Assembly: GCA_041441465.1 (NCBI GenBank)
Contig: JASDSY010000040.1
Span: 1 to 64,000, forward strand
From: JASDSY01 sp041441465
Lineage (GTDB): Bacteria > Muiribacteriota > UBA9980
Reading direction: 5' to 3'
DNA length: 64,000 bases
The notes below the pieces were generated by a model. It worked only from the letters and a program-made list of their open reading frames with translations. It did no database searches and had not been told where the DNA came from. This document shows, piece by piece, positions 1 through 6,798 of the stretch; within the stretch, counting starts at the first letter, position 1; each line of letters begins with the position of its first letter. The position numbers and the translations under genes were made by a program.

Positions 1-79
1 AATTTGAAATATAAATAACGAATTTACAATAGTTTTGCTATGCGAAACTTAAGTAGTTATAACGTTTATCAGCCTTATT

Positions 80-1228
80 TTGTTTCATTATATTTTTATC
101 GAGAAAAAACGTGAGGTTGAGACCGCCCTTAAAGAAAGCGAAAATATATTTTATTCATTTATGGATAATTTGACGGCGGTGACTTTTATAAAAGACTCAA
201 ACAGCAAGGTAATATATTCGAATAAAAGTTTTAAAAATTTATTTGGAAGCAATCTTATAGGAAGCACTCCACAGGAACTTTATATCGATAAAGAATTACT
301 GGAAAAAATGATAAACGATGATCGTGAAACGCTGAGAAAAGGTGTTATGGTAACTACAGAGTTAGTGCCCGATCTTAACAAGAATTTATTGACCTTTCGG
401 ACATATAAATTTAAAATCCCCCGGATCAATGATGAGCCGCTTTTAGGCGGAATTGCAGTTGACATAACCGAGAGCGTAAAATTTGAAAATGAGCTGAAAT
501 TTTTAAAGGACGCGGCTGAAGCGGCAAATGTGGCTAAAAGTAATTTTTTGGCCAACATAAGCCATGAGATCAGGACGCCGATGAACGGCATAATCGGTTT
601 TACCAATATATTGCTCGGCACGGAGGTAAGCGGCAAACAGAAAGATTACCTTGAGGTTATAAAAAAATCTTCACGCCAGCTGCTTGAAATTATTAATGAT
701 ATACTTGATTACTCTAAAATCGAGTCTGGGAAAATGAAGCTTGAATATAAGCATTTTAACCTCGCCGAAAGCATAAGGCACGTGGTGGAGTTTTTTGTGG
801 CCAGTTCGCGGAAAGATAATGTCAACATTAAATGTTTCATTCAGCCTGAAATTAATTATATGGTAAACGGCGATGAACTTCGTCTAAATCAGGTTCTGAC
901 GAATTTGTTGTCAAATGCTATAAAATTCACCGATAAGGGAACGGTTGAGCTTAAAGCCGAGCAGCTTAATAAGGATGAATCAAAAGTTGAAATAAAATTT
1001 ACGGTCATCGATACCGGAATTGGAATCTCTTCCGACAGTATTGAAAAAATTTTTGAAAGGTTTTTTCAGCTGGAATCTACTATTACCAAACATTACGCAG
1101 GCACGGGCCTGGGCCTTGCGATAGTGCAAAGTCTTCTTAAAATGATGGAGAGTTCTATAACAGTTAAAAGCGAACCCGAAAAGGGAAGTGAATTTTCATT
1201 CATATTGAAATTTGAAATCGTTTCTTAA
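80..1228 (+). CDS. PAS-domain sensor histidine kinase, 5' end uncertain
   Basis: Autophosphorylating sensor kinase of a two-component system. A PAS domain spans about residues 20-135. The dimerisation/phosphoacceptor segment carries the H-box NISHEIRTPMNG with the phospho-histidine at residue 162. The HATPase domain has an N box (NLLSNAIKF), a G1 box (DTGIGI) and a G2 box (GTGLGL) and runs to the C terminus; there is no receiver domain. The only start near the N terminus is a TTG at 80 with no clear Shine-Dalgarno sequence. The frame is open back to position 53 and those codons plus the first residues read as a hydrophobic segment that would suit the last membrane helix of a longer sensor. 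The gene may therefore be truncated or frameshifted at its 5' end. The kinase identity is certain; the start is not. Confidence 0.85.
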   Translation: MFHYIFIEKKREVETALKESENIFYSFMDNLTAVTFIKDSNSKVIYSNKSFKNLFGSNLIGSTPQELYIDKELLEKMINDDRETLRKGVMVTTELVPDLNKNLLTFRTYKFKIPRINDEPLLGGIAVDITESVKFENELKFLKDAAEAANVAKSNFLANISHEIRTPMNGIIGFTNILLGTEVSGKQKDYLEVIKKSSRQLLEIINDILDYSKIESGKMKLEYKHFNLAESIRHVVEFFVASSRKDNVNIKCFIQPEINYMVNGDELRLNQVLTNLLSNAIKFTDKGTVELKAEQLNKDESKVEIKFTVIDTGIGISSDSIEKIFERFFQLESTITKHYAGTGLGLAIVQSLLKMMESSITVKSEPEKGSEFSFILKFEIVS

Positions 1229-1312
1229 CGCTTTTTTAGGCTATTATTTAGTCTGCACTGCACCGGAATAGAAAAATAAAAAATCTTCTTAATGCTCTTA
1301 AAAATAAAATCC

Positions 1313-1341
1313 TTTACATTATGAACAATTTGTGATAAAAT
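1313..1341 (+). promoter_or_regulatory. Sigma-70-type promoter of hppA
   Basis: TTTACA at 1313-1318 and TAAAAT at 1336-1341 are separated by 17 bases. Transcription would start near 1348, giving a leader of about 84 bases before hppA. Read directly from sequence. Confidence 0.7.
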
Positions 1342-1431
1342 TTTGCGATTCACGCTGATACATATTTAGCAGAAAATATAAGCCGGGCGTAATCAAAAGA
1401 TTTTTTTCACAAATATCTTAAGGAGGATTTT

Positions 1432-4197
1432 ATGCCAAAGACTGGTAATTCAAACTTCAATGGCAAAGTGCCGCAGAAAAAAAGTTTCTGGGCAAAAAAC
1501 ATTTATTACATTATTTTAATAACAACGATTATAGGATTATTTGTAATAGGTAATCCGCAAAGCCAGACAAATGCGCAGGGAACCGCGCCGGTAGCCGTTC
1601 AGGCGACGACCGCGCCTGTAGACGTTAACGTTTCTCCGGAAGCTATGAAGGCGGCAGAACAAGCTGTTAATTCAGCTAATCAGCCGGCTATTAAAGCTAT
1701 TGAGCCGGCGGCCGCTAAAACTGGCGAAAAGAAACACGCTGAATTTAAACTTTTTGAATTTATGTCTTCAGATAAATATTCAAGCGGGGAAAAAATGGCG
1801 TTGTGGGTAGTTCTTGGCGTCGCTATTGCCGGATTGCTTTACGCGTGGTTTTTAGTGGGCGAAGTTATGGGCGCCGACAAAGGCACTGAAAAAATGCAGC
1901 AGGTTGCCGCCGCTATTCGCGAAGGCGCTGATGCTTACCTTTATAAACAATTCACAAAAATCAGCATAATAATATTGTTTCTCGTAGGACTTCTTTACCT
2001 TTCGAGAGCGTTGACTACTAGTTATACCGATATACTCGCATTTGGCCGTGCCATAGCATTTCTTATGGGCGCAGTATTTTCAGGCCTTGTAGGATTTGTA
2101 GGTATGAGAATGGCTACCGCCGGCAACCTTCGCGTTGCTGCGGCTTCAAGCCAGAGTTTTGGCCGCGCGCTTCAGCTCGGATATAGAACCGGTACAATCA
2201 CAGGTATGCTTACTGACGGCCTCGGCCTTCTCGGCGGTACCTTAATATTTATGGCATTCGGCGAACAGGCTTACGAAGTATTGCTCGGCTTCGGCTTCGG
2301 CGGTACTTTGCTTGCATTGTTCATGAGGGTCGGCGGCGGTATTTATACTAAAGCTGCTGACGTTGGCGCAGACCTTGTCGGTAAAATAGAAAAAGACATA
2401 CCTGAAGATGATCCTCGCAATGCCGCTACGATCGCTGATAACGTCGGCGATAACGTCGGCGACTGCGCTGGTATGGCTGCCGATATATTCGAATCATACG
2501 AAGTTACTATCGTTGCGGCAATGATATTGGGATGGGCAACATTCGGGCATAAAGGCGTTATATTCCCGATATTGGTCCGCGCAATCGGCGTTTTCGCTTC
2601 GATTATCGGTACTTATCTTGTTAAAGCCGGCGATAAAGGTTCAGGCTCTGAAGCTATGAAATCAATTAACGTTGGTTACTGGGTTTCAAGCTTTGTTTCA
2701 ATCATAGGCTTCCTGATTTTGGGTTTCTTCTATTTGAGATTTGACGCAAATTATTTTGCGCTTTTTAATATAAAAGAATATGTTACGGACCTTCCGTACT
2801 GGGCAAACTTCGGAATGAACGGCGCCAACGGCGTATGGCTCGATATGCGTCCGGCATGGACATGCTTGATAGGCATTATCCTTGCAGTGTGCTTGAACCG
2901 CTGCACGGAATATTTTACTGGCACTGATTTCTCGCCTGTAAAAGGCCTTGTCAGAAGCTGCGGTACAGGTCATGCCACAAACATCATCGAAGGCCTTGCA
3001 ATAGGTCTTGAATCATCAGTATGGACCGTTCTTATAATTGCGGCAAGTATTTTTGCTTCGGTTGCGGTTTATGCCGGAACTAATCCTATATTTATCGCAT
3101 TTGGCGTTGCTATGTGCGGTATAGGCATGCTCACTCTTACAGGTAACACAATATCGATGGACGTTTTTGGGCCTGTTGCCGATAACGCTAACGGTATTGG
3201 TGAAATGGGCTTTGAAAAAGATAAAATGGGCGAAGCTACATATAAAAATGCTCGTCAGATATTAGCTGACCTTGACGCTGTCGGCAACACCACGAAAGCT
3301 ATTACAAAAGGTATTGCTATTGGTTCGGCTGTTATCGCGGCTGTTTCATTGTTCTCAAGTTTTATAACGGTTATCGGAACAGGCGGCGGCGGTGAAAATG
3401 AACAGATTTCAATGGTAATGTATCACGCAGTCGCCGGTATGTTATCTATTTCAGATCCGACTCTTCTTATTGGACTTTTATTGGGCGGAGCAATTCCGTT
3501 CCTTTTCTCTTCGATGACAATAAGAGCGGTTGGACGCGCTGCATTTTTGATAGTTAACGAATGCCGTATTCAGTTCAAGGACAAAGAAATTTGGGCCGGA
3601 ACGAAAAAACCTGATTATGCTAAAGTCGTTGCTATATGCACCGAATCAGCTCAGCATGAACTTATCGGACCTGGAATTTTAGCGGTAGCCGCTCCGATTC
3701 TTGTAGCGTTTGGTATGGGCCCTCTGGCTCTCGCAGGTTTTCTTGCCGGTTCAATATTGGCAGGCCAGTTACTCGCCGTATTTATGTCAAATGCCGGCGG
3801 CGCATGGGATAACTGCAAAAAGTTAGTCGAAGACGAACCTCGCGATCTGTCTAAAAACCTTGGCAAAGGTTCGGAAAGACATAAAGCTTCAGTTACCGGC
3901 GATACGGTCGGCGATCCGTTAAAAGATACGTCAGGTCCGGCAGTTAATCCGCTCATTAAAGTTATGAACATGGTTTCATTGCTTGCAGTGCCTTTAGTAT
4001 TGCCTTTCAACAAACAGGTTGTCGAAGTAGTTAATAAAGCGGCCGGTTCAGAATTAATAAAATACACGCCAACTACTAATATGGTATGGGGCATCTGCGC
4101 CGTTTGCTTTGTCGCTCTCGCATGGGCAGTATGGCAGTCAAAAGGCGAAACTGAAATGATGAAAAAAATTGACGATGAAATAAAAAGCGGTAAATAA
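1432..4197 (+). CDS. hppA: Membrane-bound proton-translocating pyrophosphatase, K+-independent type
   Basis: Integral membrane enzyme that hydrolyses pyrophosphate and pumps protons. The substrate-binding signature is seen at residues 310-320 (D310, D314, K318, E320), followed by DDPRNAATIADNVGDNVGD. The subtype-deciding motif reads GNTTKAITKG with Lys622 and Thr625. In this family Lys and Thr there mark K+-independent proton pumps, while Ala replaces Lys in K+-dependent forms. At 921 residues it is longer than the usual 650-800. The excess lies mainly at the N terminus: a positively charged start, an extra hydrophobic segment (about 24-42) and an Ala/Pro/Val-rich linker to about 115. The start is fixed by AAGGAGG just upstream. 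It has its own promoter and is followed by a long inverted repeat, so it is probably monocistronic. Confidence 0.96.
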   Translation: MPKTGNSNFNGKVPQKKSFWAKNIYYIILITTIIGLFVIGNPQSQTNAQGTAPVAVQATTAPVDVNVSPEAMKAAEQAVNSANQPAIKAIEPAAAKTGEKKHAEFKLFEFMSSDKYSSGEKMALWVVLGVAIAGLLYAWFLVGEVMGADKGTEKMQQVAAAIREGADAYLYKQFTKISIIILFLVGLLYLSRALTTSYTDILAFGRAIAFLMGAVFSGLVGFVGMRMATAGNLRVAAASSQSFGRALQLGYRTGTITGMLTDGLGLLGGTLIFMAFGEQAYEVLLGFGFGGTLLALFMRVGGGIYTKAADVGADLVGKIEKDIPEDDPRNAATIADNVGDNVGDCAGMAADIFESYEVTIVAAMILGWATFGHKGVIFPILVRAIGVFASIIGTYLVKAGDKGSGSEAMKSINVGYWVSSFVSIIGFLILGFFYLRFDANYFALFNIKEYVTDLPYWANFGMNGANGVWLDMRPAWTCLIGIILAVCLNRCTEYFTGTDFSPVKGLVRSCGTGHATNIIEGLAIGLESSVWTVLIIAASIFASVAVYAGTNPIFIAFGVAMCGIGMLTLTGNTISMDVFGPVADNANGIGEMGFEKDKMGEATYKNARQILADLDAVGNTTKAITKGIAIGSAVIAAVSLFSSFITVIGTGGGGENEQISMVMYHAVAGMLSISDPTLLIGLLLGGAIPFLFSSMTIRAVGRAAFLIVNECRIQFKDKEIWAGTKKPDYAKVVAICTESAQHELIGPGILAVAAPILVAFGMGPLALAGFLAGSILAGQLLAVFMSNAGGAWDNCKKLVEDEPRDLSKNLGKGSERHKASVTGDTVGDPLKDTSGPAVNPLIKVMNMVSLLAVPLVLPFNKQVVEVVNKAAGSELIKYTPTTNMVWGICAVCFVALAWAVWQSKGETEMMKKIDDEIKSGK

Positions 4198-4229
4198 TAA
4201 AATTTTATAATGTTTTTCTGATAAAGTGG

Positions 4230-4281
4230 ACATAAATATTGGTTTTTAACGATTAAAATCGGGATAAATCAATATTTATGT
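4230..4281. repeat. Inverted repeat with nested hairpin overlapping a -35 box
   Basis: ACATAAATATTG at 4230-4241 is the perfect reverse complement of 4270-4281. The loop contains a second perfect hairpin, CGATT at 4250-4254 with AATCG at 4257-4261. The right arm ends on the first base of the TTGACA promoter at 4281. It could be the 3' end structure of the hppA mRNA or an operator for the next gene; there is no T-run of the intrinsic terminator type. Confidence 0.7.
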
Positions 4282-4309
4282 TGACACTAAAAGATTAATA
4301 TGTTATAAT
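4281..4309 (+). promoter_or_regulatory. Perfect consensus sigma-70 promoter
   Basis: TTGACA at 4281-4286, 17 bases, then TATAAT at 4304-4309. Both hexamers match the consensus exactly. Transcription would start near 4316, about 39 bases before the 31-residue basic protein gene. This is one of the two perfect promoters found in the window; the other heads the carboxyltransferase operon. Confidence 0.9.
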
Positions 4310-4354
4310 CGAATAACATTTTAAAAAATCTCAGGTGAAGCGAGGTGTTAAATT

Positions 4355-4450
4355 ATGCCTTCAGGTAAAAAAAGAAAAAGACATAAAATGGCAGTTCACA
4401 AACGCAAAAAGAAAAGAAGAGCAAATCGCCACAAGAAAAAATTGCGTTAG
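4355..4450 (+). CDS. Tiny basic ribosome-type protein, AURKAIP1/COX24-domain-like
   Basis: A 31-codon gene starting MPSGKKRKRHKM and ending HKKKLR; well over half of the residues are Lys, Arg or His. The start has GAGGTG seven bases upstream, a consensus promoter before it and a hairpin terminator after it. This makes a complete monocistronic unit. The sequence strongly resembles the short AURKAIP1/COX24-domain proteins annotated in Bacteroidota and other phyla, whose mitochondrial relatives belong to the small ribosomal subunit. A role as a small-subunit ribosomal protein is inferred from that. A longer open frame across the same DNA (4335-4517) is in a different frame and runs through the terminator, so it is not the gene. 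Confidence 0.85.
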   Translation: MPSGKKRKRHKMAVHKRKKKRRANRHKKKLR

Positions 4451-4472
4451 TTTGATATTGATTAAACATAGA

Positions 4473-4510
4473 ATAGTAGGGGTGAGCATTATAAGTTCAT
4501 CCCTACTATT
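4473..4510 (+). terminator. Intrinsic terminator after the tiny basic protein gene
   Basis: AATAGTAGGG(G)TGA at about 4472-4485 pairs with TCATCCCTACTATT at 4498-4511, around a loop of about 12 bases. It is followed by a short T-rich stretch (TTATTA). The stem is long and GC-containing; the T-run is short. Confidence 0.75.
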
Positions 4511-4565
4511 TTATTAATGCTGAAAAAAATATTAAGTTTTTACAGTGTAAATTAAGGTGGTTCAA

Positions 4566-5723
4566 ATGTCGAATTTTGATGTTGATAAATTTTTAGATAG
4601 TTTTCTTGACTTAAATATTTCTCCCGGCCGTGTGATTTTTAAATCAGGCGCATTTAACGAAATTGACGAGCACCTTTCGGCGCTCGGAGATAATTTTGCG
4701 GTAATCACCACGCCGTTAATTCTGGAAAATTTTTTAAAATTTTTCAAAAAATCAGTATGTGTCGACCTGGAAAACAGCGTTTTTTTTACAGGCGAGATAT
4801 GTTGTTACGAAGAAGCTGACAGGTTGTATGAGTTAATTGACAAAAAAGGCGGATTTGACGGAATAATAGCCATAGGCGGCGGTACGGTTATGGATATCGC
4901 CAAATTGACCGCTTTTAATATGCGCAAGCCCCTTGTTACAATTCCCTCGTCCTCGGCGACATGCGCCGCTGCGACAGCGCTTGCGGTAATATACTCCAGG
5001 GACGGCCGGTTTAAGAAATATGATTACCTGTCTAAAAATTCAGATCTGTGCCTTATCGAGCCTGAGTTTTTGATGACTGCCGGCGCGCGGCTTACTTCCG
5101 CCGGCATGGCCGACGCTATTGCAAAATATATAGAAGGCGTATGGTCGTATGACGGAAAAATTCCTGATTATTATTCGGATCTCGGCCTGTATACGGCATA
5201 TAAGTTATATAACGAAATTTTAGCCAACGGTAAAAAAGCGATTATTGATATTGAAAAAGGTATTTTAAGCCGTGAAGCGTTTGACGTATTTTCTTATAAT
5301 ATCCTCGCGTCGGCTTTGTCTTCGGGTATTGCGGGAATGAAAGTTTATCCGAATATTGCTCACTCGATATCGAACGGCATTACCGCGGTGTTTAACGGCG
5401 AAAATTACACCAACATATTTCACGGCGAGGCGATTTCTTTCGGAATGGCTGCCGGAATGATAATAATGGAGCAGGACAAGCCGAAAGTTTTAAAATTTAT
5501 AAATGGTCTTAAACAGCTGAATCTTCCAGTTTCATTGAGTGAAATTATAAAATTGGGCAATAAAGCTGAAAATTATGTGATTACCGAAGAGTACAGGCGT
5601 TCGGTTGCGGCAGCGATTGTAAAAAAAGCCATGGATCCTGTCGAGTCGATTCACGATATCGCTAAAATTAATGACAGTGTACTGAATTCGGCAATTTTAG
5701 AAACCGATACGTTTAACTTATAA
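4566..5723 (+). CDS. Iron-type alcohol dehydrogenase / glycerol dehydrogenase-like protein
   Basis: Member of the iron-containing alcohol dehydrogenase superfamily, probably an NAD(P)-dependent oxidoreductase acting on glycerol or a related polyol. The N-terminal dinucleotide-binding half contains the family motif AIGGGTVMDIAK. It is followed by IPSSSATCAAATALAVIYS, which resembles the glycerol dehydrogenase substrate region more than the butanol dehydrogenase branch. The C-terminal helical half contains possible metal-ligand histidines (AHSISNG and FHGEAISFG). An in-frame GTG at 4557 exists, but it lies inside the ribosome-binding sequence AAGGTGG, which points to ATG 4566. Substrate cannot be told from sequence; glycerol-1-phosphate dehydrogenase and other polyol enzymes share the fold. 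It follows the terminator at 4473 and no clear promoter was seen. Confidence 0.85.
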   Translation: MSNFDVDKFLDSFLDLNISPGRVIFKSGAFNEIDEHLSALGDNFAVITTPLILENFLKFFKKSVCVDLENSVFFTGEICCYEEADRLYELIDKKGGFDGIIAIGGGTVMDIAKLTAFNMRKPLVTIPSSSATCAAATALAVIYSRDGRFKKYDYLSKNSDLCLIEPEFLMTAGARLTSAGMADAIAKYIEGVWSYDGKIPDYYSDLGLYTAYKLYNEILANGKKAIIDIEKGILSREAFDVFSYNILASALSSGIAGMKVYPNIAHSISNGITAVFNGENYTNIFHGEAISFGMAAGMIIMEQDKPKVLKFINGLKQLNLPVSLSEIIKLGNKAENYVITEEYRRSVAAAIVKKAMDPVESIHDIAKINDSVLNSAILETDTFNL

Positions 5724-5724
5724 T

Positions 5725-5753
5725 TTGACTTTTAAGTCTGTATATGATAAAAT
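5725..5753 (+). promoter_or_regulatory. Sigma-70-type promoter of rbgA
   Basis: TTGACT at 5725-5730 and TAAAAT at 5748-5753 with a 17-base spacer, starting just after the dehydrogenase stop codon. The leader to the GTPase start would be about 84 bases. Confidence 0.7.
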
Positions 5754-5843
5754 CTCCTTCGGTTATTTTTGCCATTTTTAATTATTTTTTAAATTAAGTA
5801 TAATTAATTCAAATATAAATGAAAGGCCGAGCTTTGTAATCTT

Positions 5844-6722
5844 ATGATTGATACTGTAAAAACCAGCTGGTTTCCTGGCCATATGGCCAAAGGGTTTGCC
5901 GCTTTTAAAAAAGAGATAAAAAAAGCGCAGGTTGTTATTGAAGTTCTCGACGCTCGAATTCCTATAAGCAGCCGGAATAAAGATATATTTAAACTGACCG
6001 AGGGCAAGAAAAAGATCGTTGTTTTAAACAAGCTTGACCTTGTCCCGCGCAAGGCTATAAGGAAATGGGAAGCTATGCTTTCTGAAAGGGAAGGCGCTGT
6101 TGTTATTTCGACAAATCTGGCGACTGACGCGTCATCTTCTAAAAAAGTAATGGCCTGCCTCAATTCGATTCAAAAAAATATTACCGAAAGCAAAGCCGGC
6201 CGCGGCCTTATGCAGGCTCTTCTTAAGATAGTGATTATCGGCATTCCTAATGTCGGTAAGTCAACTCTGATTAATAGACTGGTTGGAAAAAACAGGGTAC
6301 GCGTGGGTAAACGCCCTGGAATTACTCTGGGGCCGCAGTGGATTTCATTCGGGAATAATTTCGAGCTGCTTGATATGCCCGGAATACTCGAGCCTAATCT
6401 TGAAAATGCCCATATTACAAATAAGCTTTCGATGACTTATGCGGTTTCTGACAGGGCCACCGATCCTGTTGTTATCGCCGGATCGCTTATTGATAACCTG
6501 AAGAAAATATACAAGGAAAACGAGCCTGATAATACTTATCCGCTTTTTAAGGAAATTGATAAGCATGCGACCAGCCACGAAACTCTTTCGGCTCTCGCGC
6601 TTTTTTTTAATTTTTTGCAAAAGGACGGCTGCGCGGATGTTTACCGTGTCGCTTGCAAGCTTTTGAAAGATTACCGCGACGGCGTCCTGGGTAAATTTAT
6701 CCTTGATGTAATAAAAAATTAA
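5844..6722 (+). CDS. rbgA: Ribosome biogenesis GTPase RbgA/YlqF
   Basis: Circularly permuted GTPase that acts late in assembly of the large ribosomal subunit. The permuted motif order is visible: the guanine-specificity motif NKLDLVPR comes first (about residues 67-74), then the P-loop GIPNVGKSTLINRL (about 133-146), then the DMPG switch motif (about 176-179). The N terminus WFPGHMAKG is the usual RbgA signature. Its 292 residues match the family length. It heads a run of ribosome-related and RNA-related genes (ybeY and era follow), which fits the role. A typical short leader precedes it. Confidence 0.95.
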   Translation: MIDTVKTSWFPGHMAKGFAAFKKEIKKAQVVIEVLDARIPISSRNKDIFKLTEGKKKIVVLNKLDLVPRKAIRKWEAMLSEREGAVVISTNLATDASSSKKVMACLNSIQKNITESKAGRGLMQALLKIVIIGIPNVGKSTLINRLVGKNRVRVGKRPGITLGPQWISFGNNFELLDMPGILEPNLENAHITNKLSMTYAVSDRATDPVVIAGSLIDNLKKIYKENEPDNTYPLFKEIDKHATSHETLSALALFFNFLQKDGCADVYRVACKLLKDYRDGVLGKFILDVIKN

Positions 6723-6798
6723 CTTTAATTCATTTGCATTTTACGGTTATATTTAATTTACATGAAAAAAGAAATTATAAAATAGAGAATGATAAAAA

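Noticed and set aside
4335..4517. 60-codon open frame
   Set aside because: It overlaps the 31-codon basic protein gene in another frame, continues through the terminator and has no family resemblance.
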